A DNA stretch of 64,000 nt from Halosimplex aquaticum (GCF_028747785.1 NZ_CP118158.1:806001-870000), one strand, 5' to 3'. Counted from the stretch's first letter, positions 35,941 through 45,161 are shown. Numbers and translations are program-made. The notes: generated from the letters alone by a model not told the origin.

Positions 35941-37767
35941 ATGGGTTTTCGGACGAGAGTGAGTGGAGTTGTCACGTCGAGGCCGCTGCTGGCGCTCGTG
36001 ATCGCCGGCGTCTGCCTTCGGCTCCTCCTCCTCGATTTCGTCGCGGTCAGCAGCGACGCTGGCCTGTTCGTCTACGACGCGCGGATGATCCTCCTCGGAA
36101 ACACGCCCATCGTCGATTACCCCACGCGCTCGCCGCTGTTCCACTACCTGCTCGCGGGAGCGCTCGCCCTCGTCGGTGGCGGGAGCCGCATCCTCGGGGC
36201 GCGCCTGTTCATGATCGCGGTGTCGGCGCTCCTCGGTGTCGCCGTATTCGCCCTCGCGCGACGGTTGCATTCGCGCCGTGCCGGGCTGGCCGCCGCGGCT
36301 ATCTTCCTCGGGACGCCCGTGGCGTACGTCTACGGCATCCCGGTCAAGACGGAGCTGGTCGCACAGCTCCTGGGGGTCACCGCGCTGCTACTCGCCGTCC
36401 GAGCGTTCGACGGCGAACGGATCTCCCACGGGGAAGCGGCGCTCGCGGGCGCGTTCGTCGGTGCGGGGTTTCTGGTCCGCCGTGTCGTCCTCGTCCACCT
36501 CGTGGCCGTGGCCGTCGTCGCGTCGTACTACCGGCTCACGCGGTACGACCGACAGCTACCGGACCTGTTCGTCTCCGGGGTCGCGCTGTTCGGGGGCGCG
36601 CTCCTGACCGTCGTGTTCGGGTACGTCGCTATCGCGTTGCCGGACGTCGGACAGGTTCGCCCGGTCGCCGTGCAGCACGCGCTCAGCAGCTTCATCGGGA
36701 CGGGCGCCGGGAACGTCGCGTGGGTGGAGCAGTCGCTCACGACCGGCGCCGAGACGGCCGAAGAGAGCACAGGCGGGCTGCTGGCGGCTGTCTGCCAGGG
36801 CTGTGACGCCGGGACGCTCCGCATCGTCATGTGGTCCGTGGTCGTCTCGCTGCCGGCGGTACTCCCGTTTCTCGTGTACCTCAGGTCGGCGATCGACCGC
36901 TACGCCGACGAACGCGTCCGTCGGCTGACTCCCGTCGTTCTCGTGGTCGGCCTGCTGGGCGGCACGGCTGCGGGGGGACTGCTGTTCGCCAGGCACGCGG
37001 AGGCCAGTCCGCTACTGGTCGTGCTCCCCGCGTCGGTCGTCCTGGCCGCCGTGGCAGTCGTCTGGCGCGGCCCGGCTCCCGCCCGCGAGTGGCCGTTCGA
37101 CAGCCGACTCGCGCTTCCGGCGCTGGTCGTCGCGTTCATCGTCGGCGGGTACCTCTACCGGGACAGCCCGGTCTCGGTGTGGTACATGCTGGATCTGATC
37201 CCGTACGTCGCGGTCCTCGCCGGCGTCGCGGTCGCGGTGTCCCTCGAGACGGGCGAGTGGGGCGACCGACGGCTCGCGTTCGCCGGCGTCGTCCTCGCCG
37301 TGGCCGTCGTGGTCGCGACCGTGGCCTCGGTGCCGTTCCTTCCGGCGCGGGCGGCGCTGGGCGAAGGGACGTCGGGGCTGGAGACGGTCTCCGACGTCCA
37401 GGCCGCGGGTGCGGATCTGGACGAGCGAACCGAACCGGGCGACCGCGTCCTCACGGCCGACGCGCTCTACGTCACCGATGCCGACAGGCGACTCGCCGGC
37501 GACCTCTCGCGTGGGTTCTGGCTGCTGAAACACACCACCAGGACGCCCGCCGCCGACCGGATAGAGGCGCAGATGCTGTCCGAGATGGAGGACGGTCGCG
37601 TCCCGTACGTCGTCGTCGGACCGCGAACGCGGACGCTGTTGGACCGGAGCCCCGAGCTCGCCCGGGCGGTCGACGCTCACTACTGCCCGACGGACGAGGA
37701 GTTCTACCGGAAACACGACGCCGAACTGTACGTCGAATCGGCCGAGGCCCCGGCGTGTGGGTCCTGA
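35941..37767 (+). CDS. GT39-like (ArnT/PMT-type) membrane glycosyltransferase
   Basis: This 608-aa polytopic protein has the early acidic loop 'DFVAVSSDAGLFVYDARMILLGN', where the Asp/Glu in the first external loop is catalytic in this class. It also has 'YPTRSPLFHYLLAGAL' and about eleven to twelve helices, then a soluble C-terminal domain ('DRVLTADALYVTDADRRLAGDLSRGFW'). Members transfer a sugar from a polyprenyl phosphate carrier to protein or lipid. It heads a group with GtrA and a GT2. The ATG at 35941 fits a TATA box about 33 nt upstream; a GTG at 35917 is too close to that box. Confidence 0.8.
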   Translation: MGFRTRVSGVVTSRPLLALVIAGVCLRLLLLDFVAVSSDAGLFVYDARMILLGNTPIVDYPTRSPLFHYLLAGALALVGGGSRILGARLFMIAVSALLGVAVFALARRLHSRRAGLAAAAIFLGTPVAYVYGIPVKTELVAQLLGVTALLLAVRAFDGERISHGEAALAGAFVGAGFLVRRVVLVHLVAVAVVASYYRLTRYDRQLPDLFVSGVALFGGALLTVVFGYVAIALPDVGQVRPVAVQHALSSFIGTGAGNVAWVEQSLTTGAETAEESTGGLLAAVCQGCDAGTLRIVMWSVVVSLPAVLPFLVYLRSAIDRYADERVRRLTPVVLVVGLLGGTAAGGLLFARHAEASPLLVVLPASVVLAAVAVVWRGPAPAREWPFDSRLALPALVVAFIVGGYLYRDSPVSVWYMLDLIPYVAVLAGVAVAVSLETGEWGDRRLAFAGVVLAVAVVVATVASVPFLPARAALGEGTSGLETVSDVQAAGADLDERTEPGDRVLTADALYVTDADRRLAGDLSRGFWLLKHTTRTPAADRIEAQMLSEMEDGRVPYVVVGPRTRTLLDRSPELARAVDAHYCPTDEEFYRKHDAELYVESAEAPACGS

Positions 37768-37825
37768 GCCGACCGGGTACCGATAGTAACACTATTCCGA
37801 GCGACCGACGATGGCCCACTAACGC

Positions 37826-38278
37826 GTGACAGCCGCCGATTCCGACAGCCGCTCCGATCTGAAGGCGTTCGTCGCGGACCGCAGCGACCTCCTCGAAGAG
37901 GTCGTCAAGTTCGCGGTCACGGGCGGGAGCGGTCTCGTCGCCAACCTCGCGCTCCTGTACGTGCTCGTCGAGACCGGGACGATCCCCGAGCGCTACGCCG
38001 CGATCGTCTCGACCCTCGTCGTGTTGCTGGGGAGTTTCGCGCTGACGAACTGGTGGGTGTTCACCGACGCGGACGTCTCGAACTCCCAGTCCGGACTCCT
38101 CAAGCGGGGCCTCAGCTACTACGGCATCATGGGCGTCGGCAAACTCGTGAACTACGGCATCTACCTCGGACTCCTCGCCGTCGACGTCTGGTACCCCCTG
38201 GCCTGGTTCGTCGGGAGCGCTCTCGTGTTCTTCGGCACGTTCTCGATGAACCGGCTCCTCTGGTACCGGTCGGACTGA
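37826..38278 (+). CDS. GtrA family membrane protein
   Basis: This 150-aa protein with a GTG start has four helices and the GtrA signature 'EEVVKFAVTGGSGLVANLALLYVLV' followed by 'FALTNWWVF'. GtrA proteins are thought to flip polyprenyl-phosphate-linked sugars or to assist GT2/GT-C pairs. It sits between a GT39-like gene and a GT2 gene, which is consistent with that role. Confidence 0.88.
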   Translation: MTAADSDSRSDLKAFVADRSDLLEEVVKFAVTGGSGLVANLALLYVLVETGTIPERYAAIVSTLVVLLGSFALTNWWVFTDADVSNSQSGLLKRGLSYYGIMGVGKLVNYGIYLGLLAVDVWYPLAWFVGSALVFFGTFSMNRLLWYRSD

Positions 38279-38351
38279 CGAATCTCGCCCCAACGGGCGC
38301 GAAAATTTCGTCACCGGTCGGGAAACGCGGCGCGTTCGACCGAGTCGGCGG

Positions 38352-39347
38352 TTATCGGCTTCGGACGGAGTTGGGCACCGTCTCGCGGTTCGGGACATCC
38401 ACGGGCTCCCCCCCGTCGAGGACCGTTTCGATGCGGTAGCCGCGGTCGTCTCTGAGTTCGAAGTAGTTCTTGACGCCGATGTCCGCGAGGATGCCCGACA
38501 TGAAAAACTGGAGTCCGAGCAGGCACATGAACGCCGCGAACAGCGGGAGAGCGGTGTCTGAGAGGCTCTGCCCGACGGCGAGCTTGAGGTACACCGAGTA
38601 GGCGCCCGCCAGCGTCCCGACGACGCCGGAGATGATCCCGAGTCCGCCGAAGACGTGCAGCGGGCGACCGGAGTAGCGCTGCCAGAACCAGACGTTCACG
38701 AGGTCCATGAAGCCCTTCGGCAGGCGTTCCCAGCCGTACTTGGTGTCGCCGTGCCGCCGTTCGCGGTGGTTGACCTCGACCTCGTCGACGTCGTAGCCGC
38801 GCCAGGTCAAAAGCGGCGGGATGTACCGGTGCATCTCCCCGGTGAGCGTGAGTTCCTTCGCCGCCTGTGCTCGCATCGCCTTGAGCGTACAGCCGTAGTC
38901 GTGCATGTCCGTCCGGAGCACGAACCGCCTGAGCAGGTAGGCGAACCTGGACGCCGCTCGCTTTCCGAGGGGGTCGTCGCGGTCCTTCCGCCAGCCGGAG
39001 ACGCAGTCGTACCCCTCCTCCAGCCGGTCGACCAGCCGCGGGATGTCGGCGGGGTCGTTCTGCCCGTCCGCGTCCATCGTCACGATCACGTCGTACTTGG
39101 CGGCCTGCAGACCCGCGTCGAGGGCCGCGCTCTGCCCGAAGTTGCCGCGGAGCCGGATCACTTTGACGTGTCGGTCCCGGGTCGACAGCTCCGCGAGCTG
39201 GTCGTAGCTCCCGTCCGTCGAGCCGTCGTCGACGAAGATGATTTCCCAGTCCTCGTAGTGGCGTCCCAGTGTCTCGGTGATCTCGGCGTGTAAGTCCACC
39301 AGGTTGCCGTTCTCGTTGTAGACCGGTACGACGATGGAGAGCTTCAC
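38352..39347 (-). CDS. GT2 glycosyltransferase, dolichyl/undecaprenyl-phosphate sugar synthase type
   Basis: This 331-aa protein starts with GTG. The GT-A domain has 'LSIVVPVYNENGNL', 'IIFVDDGSTDGS', 'VIVTMDADGQNDP' (DxD) and a 'HRERRHGDTKYGWERLPKG' acceptor-site region. Two C-terminal helices follow, as in ArnC/DPM1-type enzymes. It probably loads a hexose onto polyprenyl phosphate for the GT39-like transferase nearby. It is convergent with gtrA. An AT-rich box (gaaatattattc) about 25 nt upstream gives a leaderless GTG start. Confidence 0.9.
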   Translation of the reverse strand: MKLSIVVPVYNENGNLVDLHAEITETLGRHYEDWEIIFVDDGSTDGSYDQLAELSTRDRHVKVIRLRGNFGQSAALDAGLQAAKYDVIVTMDADGQNDPADIPRLVDRLEEGYDCVSGWRKDRDDPLGKRAASRFAYLLRRFVLRTDMHDYGCTLKAMRAQAAKELTLTGEMHRYIPPLLTWRGYDVDEVEVNHRERRHGDTKYGWERLPKGFMDLVNVWFWQRYSGRPLHVFGGLGIISGVVGTLAGAYSVYLKLAVGQSLSDTALPLFAAFMCLLGLQFFMSGILADIGVKNYFELRDDRGYRIETVLDGGEPVDVPNRETVPNSVRSR

Positions 39348-39455
39348 TGTAGAACAGTTGAATAATATTTCCGTTAAACTTTTTGATTAACTCGCATGTA
39401 CGCTCGGGTCGAACCAACCGGTACCATCAAGCGGGTTCGGACGGTCCACCCCAGT

Positions 39456-39632
39456 ATGCGGTCAGAGGACGACATCCGGGAACGGATCGCCGAACTCGAA
39501 GACGCGTACGACAGAACGGACCCGCCTTCCTCGGAGCTAGAGGACGAGGCCGAGGTCGCTATCCTCCGGGCCATCGAGGAACTGGAGTGGGTGCTCGAAG
39601 AACACGAGGCCGACGCCGGCTTCACCACCTGA
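39456..39632 (+). CDS. Small acidic haloarchaeal protein
   Basis: This 58-aa protein from the ATG at 39456 is highly charged and helical ('MRSEDDIRERIAELEDAYDR', 'EVAILRAIEELEWVLEE') and has no cysteines. It is the kind of small coiled protein common in haloarchaea, with function unknown. An in-frame ATG at 39396 would extend it by 20 residues of different character. Confidence 0.55.
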   Translation: MRSEDDIRERIAELEDAYDRTDPPSSELEDEAEVAILRAIEELEWVLEEHEADAGFTT

Positions 39633-39640
39633 CCCGGCCC

Positions 39641-39724
39641 GTGACTACCACCGGACCGGGGCCGCGCCGGCCAGTCGAACGGACAGCCGGCCCCGAACGG
39701 TTCTCCTCGCCGGCCGAGTCGTGA
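39641..39724 (+). other. Bridging mini-ORF (27 aa) ending in GTGA at the next gene
   Basis: A GTG 8 nt after the upstream stop opens a frame across the whole spacer. Its TGA overlaps the GTG start at 39721. Confidence 0.4.
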
Positions 39725-40083
39725 CCGCCCCGCCGTCGGTCGCCCGCGACGCGCTGCTCGCGGTGGTGTGCGGGGTCGCGCTACTCACCCTCCTCGCAGT
39801 CACGGAATCGCTCTCGCTGCTGGTTCGACCCGGGAGCGCAGCGGCCGGTATCGCGGCGGCGCTGGCCGTCGAAGCGCTGTTCGTCGCTGACACACCCGCC
39901 GGCGACCTGTGGGAGCGGCCCGCGGTCCAGGCGGGGAGCGTCGTCGCGCTCGCGGCCGGCGGCGTCGTCGCCGTCGCCGTCGGCGGTCGCTGGTTCGTGG
40001 CCGCGGCCTGCTGGGGAGTGGCGACCTATTTCGTCCTGCTCGCGCTCGTGCTGACCGGCGTCTGGAATCCGACGGCGTCCTGA
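39721..40083 (+). CDS. Small polytopic membrane protein
   Basis: This 120-aa protein with a GTG start has four hydrophobic segments ('ALLAVVCGVALLTLLAV', 'AAGIAAALAVEALFV', 'AGSVVALAAGGVVAVAV', 'FVAAACWGVATYFVLLALVL'). I do not recognise a family. It is probably co-transcribed with the 39456 gene through a translationally coupled spacer. Confidence 0.6.
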   Translation: MTAPPSVARDALLAVVCGVALLTLLAVTESLSLLVRPGSAAAGIAAALAVEALFVADTPAGDLWERPAVQAGSVVALAAGGVVAVAVGGRWFVAAACWGVATYFVLLALVLTGVWNPTAS

Positions 40084-40113
40084 GAGCGGGGGTCGCCCAC
40101 GGCGAGCGCCCGT

Positions 40114-40356
40114 TCAGTGGGTGAGCAACAGGATCTGGTCGTCCGTGCGGACGACGCAGAAGGAGGTCCCGGGGTCGCCGAAGGTGTTCTCGCGCCGCTC
40201 GGAGACGAACAGTTGCTCGAAGACCTCGCCGCAGGCGGGACAGGCGAAGTCGTCGCGGTTTTCGAGGTGCATCGTCCCGCGGTCCTGTTTGCGGAGCTTC
40301 AGACCGTGGCGGTACTCGTGCACGTCGAACCCGTCGTCGACGTCGAGCGGTTCCAT
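40114..40356 (-). CDS. Small zinc-binding protein ('flagella cluster protein'-like)
   Basis: This 80-aa protein has a single 'CPACGEVF' knuckle around residue 40 and a later Cys near residue 67 ('TSFCVVRTDDQILLL'). The pattern 'DVHEYRHGLKL...HENRDDFACPACGEVFEQLFVSE' (in parts) resembles a haloarchaeal family labelled 'flagella cluster protein', from memory. There are no flagellar genes here, so that label says little. It lies just downstream of coxC on the same strand. Confidence 0.6.
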   Translation of the reverse strand: MEPLDVDDGFDVHEYRHGLKLRKQDRGTMHLENRDDFACPACGEVFEQLFVSERRENTFGDPGTSFCVVRTDDQILLLTH

Positions 40357-40393
40357 ACCCCTCGATGGGGAGAAGTGGTCTTGAAACTCCCGC

Positions 40394-41257
40394 TCAGAGC
40401 GTGGCGCCGACGTAGAGGACGACGACCAGGAACACCCAGACGACGTCGACGAAGTGCCAGTACATCGAAGCGGTGCTGACCGAGGTGTGCCGATCGGCGG
40501 AGTACTGCCCCTTGAGGCCGCGCACGAAGACGATGCCGAGGAGGACCGCGCCCATGCTGACGTGCAGGCCGTGGAGTCCGGTTAGCCCGTAGAAGGCCGA
40601 CGCGAACGCGCCCTCGGCGAGCGTGAAGTTCTCGTTGACGATGAACTCGTAGTACTCCAGGACCTGGCCGCCGATGAAGACGACACCGAGCAGGAGCGTC
40701 AGTCCCAGCAGCTGGAGGAACCGAGTGCGGTTGTTCTTGCGGAGCGCGACGTGGGCGTAGTGGAGCGTGAAACTGCTGACGATCAGGATGCCCGTGTTGA
40801 CGAGCACGAGGCTGCTCAGCAGGTGGGGGAGGCCCTCGTGGGACCACTCGCCGGCGCGGATGAAGAAGTAGTAGACGAAGCCGGCGCCGAACGTGGCGAC
40901 CTCCGAGACGAGGAACAGTATCATCGCGAGTCGGAGTGTCCCGGCGCCGTGCTCGTCTGTCCCCTGTTCCCAGAAGTTGACGACGAACGCGTGGTACAGC
41001 CAGCCGTACAGGCCGACGAGGAACACGACGACGCCGGCGATGATTGCGGCCGGCCCGACCATCGGGCCGACGAGCGGTTCGGTGCCCCGGCCGAGCACGA
41101 ACAGCGCGGCTGCGAGGTAGATGCCCGCCGCGCCCGCGGCGGTGACGAACGGCCACCAGCTCGCCTCGCCGAACCCGCGCGGCCAGTCCTCGACCGCCGG
41201 CAGGTGGTGACCGCCGTGGTCCCCGTGGTCCTCTGTCGTATCGTCCGCGAGACTCAT
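40394..41257 (-). CDS. coxC: Cytochrome c oxidase subunit III
   Basis: This 287-aa heme-copper oxidase subunit has a His-rich acidic N-tail ('DHGDHGGHHLP') and then seven helices. It shows 'ILFLVSEVATFGAGFVYYFF', the family Glu region, and 'FYGLTGLHGLHVSMGAVLLG' with 'MYWHFVDVVWVFLVVVLY' at the C-terminus. The ATG at 41257 follows a 'gctttttag' TATA box by about 30 nt. Other oxidase subunits are not adjacent, but the divergent membrane genes at 41514 and 42899 may be accessory. Confidence 0.93.
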   Translation of the reverse strand: MSLADDTTEDHGDHGGHHLPAVEDWPRGFGEASWWPFVTAAGAAGIYLAAALFVLGRGTEPLVGPMVGPAAIIAGVVVFLVGLYGWLYHAFVVNFWEQGTDEHGAGTLRLAMILFLVSEVATFGAGFVYYFFIRAGEWSHEGLPHLLSSLVLVNTGILIVSSFTLHYAHVALRKNNRTRFLQLLGLTLLLGVVFIGGQVLEYYEFIVNENFTLAEGAFASAFYGLTGLHGLHVSMGAVLLGIVFVRGLKGQYSADRHTSVSTASMYWHFVDVVWVFLVVVLYVGATL

Positions 41258-41513
41258 ACCTCTGGCTTGCGCCAGCAACACTAAAAAGCCTCTCAAACCG
41301 ACCGCGGCCGGCCGCACTCTCGCGATCGTTCGTGTGAGATTCCGAACTCGTTCGGCACTCCGGGCGAACCGGTTCGGCCGTCGCCCGTCGACGGAATCGG
41401 TCCGGTCCGGATACCGAAAATCGGCGGGATCGAACGGCTTCGCACGCGGTCGGCCGGCGGCCTCGCGGAGGGTTTCGATACTTTGAGGCGACGGGGGAGC
41501 GAACTCCCGGCAG

Positions 41514-42896
41514 ATGGGACGACGCACGCGAAGGTCCTGGCTGGCTGGGGCCGCACTCGCCTCGCTCGTCGCGGTCGCGGCGCGGCCGGTGCTCGCGCAC
41601 GGGGGCTCGCTCGGCGGCGCCGCCCGCGAATCGCTGACCGTCCCGACGTGGCTGATGCTCGCGACGGGCGGGGCGATCGTCGGCGCCTCCTTCCTGCTGG
41701 CGAGTTTCGCGACGGACCGCTCGGCCGTCGACGCGGTGATCGAGCGACGCCGGACGGTCGCCCTCCCGGCTCCGGCGGCGCTCCGCTGGGGCGCGGGCGC
41801 GCTCGGCGTGGTCGCGCTCGTCGGCGTCGTGGTCACGGGGTTCGTCGGCCCGAGCGACCCGCTCTCGAACCCGGCCGTGGTGATCGTCTGGGCGGGCTGG
41901 TGGGCCGGATTCGCGATGAGCACGTACCTCGTCGGCAACGCCTGGCCGGCGGTGAACCCCTGGCGGACCGCCGTCGCGGCGCTCCCGGACCTGGGCCGGA
42001 CCTACCGCTGGCGCTTCGGCGCGTGGCCCAGCGTCGCGGGCCTGCTCGCGCTGGTCTGGATCGAGGTGGTCAGCCCGCTCGCCGACGAACCGCGCGTGCT
42101 CGCCGTAACGGTCGTCGGGTACTCCGTCGTGACCGTCGCCGGCGCCGTCGTCTACGGGACCGAGACGTGGTTCGACGAGGTCGACCCCGTCGCGCGGGTG
42201 TTCCGCTACTACGGCGCCGTCGCACCGCTGGGCCGCGACAGAGACGGCTCGCTGTCCCTGCGCCTGCCCGGCGCCGCGCTCGCCTCGGACCTGCTGGACG
42301 GCGTCGACGACGCGGCGTTCGTCGTCGCGATCCTGTGGGTGACCACCTTCGACGGCTTCGTCGCCACGCCGGCCTGGCGCGACCTCGCGCGCGGCCTCGT
42401 CGGCTTCGGGTACCCCCCGGAACTGCTCTACCCGGGGGCGATGCTCGCCGGATTCGCGCTCTTTTTCGGCGTCTATCTGCTGGCCGCCCGCCTCGCCCGT
42501 CGGACGGCGCCCACCTACGTTGCCAGCGAGACGCTCGCGCGGCGGTTCGCCCCGCCGCTTCTGGCCATCGCCGCCGGCTACCACGTCGCGCACTTCCTGG
42601 GCTATTTCCTCTCGCTGATCCCGGCGCTGTTCGCGGCCGTGGTGGCCCCGTTCGCGACGGTGAACCCCGGCCTGATCGTCGTGCCCGGCTGGTTCGGCGG
42701 GGTCGCCATCGCCGGCGTCCTCGGCGGCCACCTGCTCGCTATCCTGGCGGCCCACGCCACCGCGTTCGACCTCTTCCCCGGCCGCCTGCAGGCCATCCGC
42801 AGCCAGTACCCCTTCATCGCCGTGATGATCGGCTACACGATGGCGAGCCTCTGGATCGTGACCCGACCGGACGTGCCGCTCCCGTACATCCCCTGA
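41514..42896 (+). CDS. Polytopic membrane protein, cytochrome-oxidase-linked hypothetical
   Basis: This 460-aa protein has a basic N-terminus with a signal-like first segment ('RRSWLAGAALASLVAVAARPVLAHGG') and about eleven further helices. It contains several Trp/His-rich helix ends ('WAGWWAGFAMSTYLVGNAWPAVNPWR', 'AGYHVAHFLGYFLSLIP'), reminiscent of heme- or quinone-associated membrane proteins. I do not recognise a named family. It is divergent from coxC and followed 2 nt later by a small zinc-finger membrane protein, which suggests a respiratory-chain context. Confidence 0.65.
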   Translation: MGRRTRRSWLAGAALASLVAVAARPVLAHGGSLGGAARESLTVPTWLMLATGGAIVGASFLLASFATDRSAVDAVIERRRTVALPAPAALRWGAGALGVVALVGVVVTGFVGPSDPLSNPAVVIVWAGWWAGFAMSTYLVGNAWPAVNPWRTAVAALPDLGRTYRWRFGAWPSVAGLLALVWIEVVSPLADEPRVLAVTVVGYSVVTVAGAVVYGTETWFDEVDPVARVFRYYGAVAPLGRDRDGSLSLRLPGAALASDLLDGVDDAAFVVAILWVTTFDGFVATPAWRDLARGLVGFGYPPELLYPGAMLAGFALFFGVYLLAARLARRTAPTYVASETLARRFAPPLLAIAAGYHVAHFLGYFLSLIPALFAAVVAPFATVNPGLIVVPGWFGGVAIAGVLGGHLLAILAAHATAFDLFPGRLQAIRSQYPFIAVMIGYTMASLWIVTRPDVPLPYIP

Positions 42897-42898
42897 CC

Positions 42899-43165
42899 AT
42901 GACCGACGAACGGACCAGCTACGACGTTCCGCCGGACCGGACCCCCGCCGAGTGCGCCTACTGCGGTCGCCCCTTCGAGAGCGACGGACTGCTCGCGCTC
43001 CACCGCGGGCAGGTCCACCCCGACGCGATCGACGAGGCGGAACGGGAGGCATACGAGGAGGCACACGAGGCGGAAACCGGCCAGCTCCGTCGGTTCAGGC
43101 TCAAGGCGCTCGCGGTGCTGGTCGTCGTCTACTTCGGGCTGTTGATGGTCTACGCGGTCGTCTGA
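42899..43165 (+). CDS. C2H2 zinc finger protein with C-terminal membrane anchor
   Basis: This 88-aa protein has one C2H2 finger ('[22 protein letters not shown]', residues of about 19-40), an acidic helical linker, and a single C-terminal helix ('[18 protein letters not shown]'). It begins 2 nt after the previous stop, so it is co-translated with it. It may be an assembly or regulatory factor of the oxidase group (inference from position only). Confidence 0.7.
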   Translation: MTDERTSYDVPPDRTPAECAYCGRPFESDGLLALHRGQVHPDAIDEAEREAYEEAHEAETGQLRRFRLKALAVLVVVYFGLLMVYAVV

Positions 43166-43295
43166 CGACGCGGCAGGGGTGCGATCGGCGAGCCGAAGGG
43201 GAAACCGGCGGACAAACGGAGCGCGCGCGGCCGGAACTGCGAGAATCTGGAGCGGGAACGTAAGTTTGATGCGCGCGAGCGCGCTGGATACGGGT

Positions 43296-43580
43296 ATGGA
43301 ACTGCGGGTCATCGAGAAAGAGCCGACGATGATCTCTATCGAGATCGCGGGCGAAGACCACACGTTCATGAACGTGCTGAAGGGCGCGCTGCTGGAGACC
43401 GAGGGGATCACCGCGGCGACCTACGACGTGAACCCCGAGCAGTCCGGCGGGCAGACCGACCCCGTGCTGACGATCAAGACCGACGAGAACACCGACGCGC
43501 TCGACGCCCTGGAGGACGGCGCCAACCGCGTCATCGAGAAGTCCGACTCCCTGCGCGACGCGTTCGAAGCGGCCGCCTGA
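43296..43580 (+). CDS. rpo11: DNA-directed RNA polymerase subunit Rpo11 (L)
   Basis: This 94-aa polymerase assembly subunit pairs with Rpo3. '[34 protein letters not shown]' (read in parts) is the typical N-terminus, and '[20 protein letters not shown]' the core strand. A 'gtaagtttga' TATA box about 30 nt upstream makes the start leaderless. Confidence 0.95.
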   Translation: MELRVIEKEPTMISIEIAGEDHTFMNVLKGALLETEGITAATYDVNPEQSGGQTDPVLTIKTDENTDALDALEDGANRVIEKSDSLRDAFEAAA

Positions 43581-43671
43581 GTCCCCTTCGCTGACGTTCG
43601 TTCTCCGTTTCCCTCGGCCCGCGAGCCGCGGCTACCGTACGTTTTTGAGTCGCTCGTCCGATCGAGGTGGT

Positions 43672-44277
43672 ATGGAACGGCAGCGAACCGACGGGTCCGG
43701 GTCCGCGGCGCCCCCCGTCAGCACCGACGGCGGCCCCGAATCGGAACCGGACATCGACGACGTGCTGGACGAGCTGGAGGAACTGGAGGAGCTGGTCGAC
43801 ACGCCCGAGGAGCGCGAGCAGGTCCGCGAGGCGATGCGGACCGCACGACGGGCGCACACTCCGCGGGTGATCGGGCGGCTCCGCGACTCTTTCGACCTGC
43901 GGGACGCCGGCGAGGCCGTCGTCGGCGCGTTCATTTTCGGCATCCCGATGATAGTCGAGGGCGGGACGCTAGAGATCGGTGAGGCCATCGCGGGCTCGAT
44001 CCCCGCGCTCGCAGTGACGGCGGCGTTCGGGTTCCTCGTCGTGCTTGGGATCCTCTACGCGGCCCGCTTCGAGGAGGTCGAGTCGGACCTGTTGTTCGGA
44101 TTCCTCCCGCGGCGCCTGCTGGGAATCCTCGCCATCTCCGTGACGATGTCGGTCGGCCTGATGACGCTGTGGAACCGGGTCGACTGGAGCCGGCCGGAGG
44201 AGGCGTTCGCGCAGTGCCTCGTGGCCGCGGTCGTCATGGCCGTCGGCGCGTCGCTCGGCGACGTGCTCCCGGAGTGA
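43672..44277 (+). CDS. DUF2391 family membrane protein
   Basis: This 201-aa protein has an acidic N-terminal helix rich in Glu/Leu ('DVLDELEELEELVDTPEER'), then 'DSFDLRDAGEAVVGAFIFGIPMIVEGG' and four to five helices, matching the putative integral membrane family DUF2391/TIGR02587. Function unknown. 'tacgtttttgag' upstream is the likely promoter, giving a leaderless start at 43672. Confidence 0.75.
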   Translation: MERQRTDGSGSAAPPVSTDGGPESEPDIDDVLDELEELEELVDTPEEREQVREAMRTARRAHTPRVIGRLRDSFDLRDAGEAVVGAFIFGIPMIVEGGTLEIGEAIAGSIPALAVTAAFGFLVVLGILYAARFEEVESDLLFGFLPRRLLGILAISVTMSVGLMTLWNRVDWSRPEEAFAQCLVAAVVMAVGASLGDVLPE

Positions 44278-44288
44278 CCGCGCCCGCC

Positions 44289-44351
44289 GAGACCCAGTCC
44301 TTGCCGTCCGAGACCCAGTCCTTGCCGTCCGATACTCAGTCCGCGCCGTCG
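44289..44351. repeat. Three tandem 21-bp repeats at the DUF502 3' end
   Basis: gagacccagtccttgccgtcc occurs perfectly at 44289-44309 and 44310-44330, with a diverged third copy at 44331-44351. The third copy contains the DUF502 stop codon (minus strand). The other two lie just beyond it, between convergent genes. Confidence 0.75.
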
Positions 44352-45001
44352 GCGGCGACCACGGCCTCCTCGTCGTAGGCTTCGAGGCGCTCTTCTTCCG
44401 TTCCCATGCCGGTCGTGACGATCATCCCCATCCCCTCGCGGACGCTCATGTCCGTCTCGTGGATCTGCGACTCGGGGACCATCACGAGGCGCCCGGCGGT
44501 CGGGTTCGGGCTATTGGGCAGGAACACCGAATAGGCCCGCTCGCCCGCGACCTCGTCGATGCTCGTTCGGCCTTCGCCGGTGACGAGCCCGATGGAGTAG
44601 ACGTCCTCGCGGGGGTACTCGACCAGCACCGTACGCTCGAACTGCGACCCGCTCTCGACGAGCGAGGTCGCCACCTGGCGGATGCTCCCGTAGATCGTGC
44701 TCACCAGCGGGACGACGTTGATCGTCCGCCCGAGGTTACCGAACAGGTGCTTCCCGATCGACCACTGGGCGAGTAGCCCCAGCGCGGTGATGATCGAGAC
44801 GATGAGCACGACGGCCAGTACCTGCGCGGCGATCTCGACGTTGGCCGCCGTCTCGATCAGGCCGAGTTCCTTGACGACCGGGTTGATGAACCGGAGTGAC
44901 CACGAGACCAATATCTGTAGGATGTAGAGCGTGACCGCGAGCGGCGCCACGAGGATCAACCCGGCGACGAAGCTCTCCTTGAGTCGGCTGGCCAGTCGCA
45001 T
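44336..45001 (-). CDS. DUF502 family membrane protein
   Basis: This 221-aa protein has two N-terminal helices ('FVAGLILVAPLAVTLYILQILVSW' and 'QVLAVVLIVSIITALGLLAQ'), then 'GRTINVVPLVSTIYGSIRQVA' and a soluble beta-rich domain with 'FLPNSPNPTAGRLVMVPE', the DUF502 hallmark. Function unknown; it is widespread in bacteria and archaea. Its C-terminus ends within a 21-bp tandem repeat, so the exact tail may vary between strains. Confidence 0.85.
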   Translation of the reverse strand: MRLASRLKESFVAGLILVAPLAVTLYILQILVSWSLRFINPVVKELGLIETAANVEIAAQVLAVVLIVSIITALGLLAQWSIGKHLFGNLGRTINVVPLVSTIYGSIRQVATSLVESGSQFERTVLVEYPREDVYSIGLVTGEGRTSIDEVAGERAYSVFLPNSPNPTAGRLVMVPESQIHETDMSVREGMGMIVTTGMGTEEERLEAYDEEAVVAADGAD

Positions 45002-45151
45002 ACCCCCAGGTTGGTCCAGGCGATCAAAAAGGTGCGGGCGTCGGTATCAGTCCCTTACCGGGTGAGCGGGCGCTCGCTACCGACGTTTTTTCGCCCGTTA
45101 CCCCACGATTCACGCGTGCTACTACCGGGTGATCGCTGTGAACGGTCGGGG

Positions 45152-45161
45152 TCGGTTAAGA
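45152..45161 (+). promoter_or_regulatory. TATA box for the gene at 45187
   Basis: cggttaagaa lies about 30 nt before the GTG at 45187, so it supports that start rather than the in-frame GTG at 45169. Confidence 0.45.

Noticed and set aside
40299..43064. Minus-strand open frame of 921 codons across the coxC/41514 region
   Set aside because: Composition is typical of a shadow frame, and both coxC and the 41514 membrane protein are well supported in other frames.
45086..45091. T6 run between the DUF502 and 45187 genes as a terminator
   Set aside because: No plus-strand gene ends nearby, and on the minus strand it is an A-run upstream of DUF502, so a terminator role is not supported.
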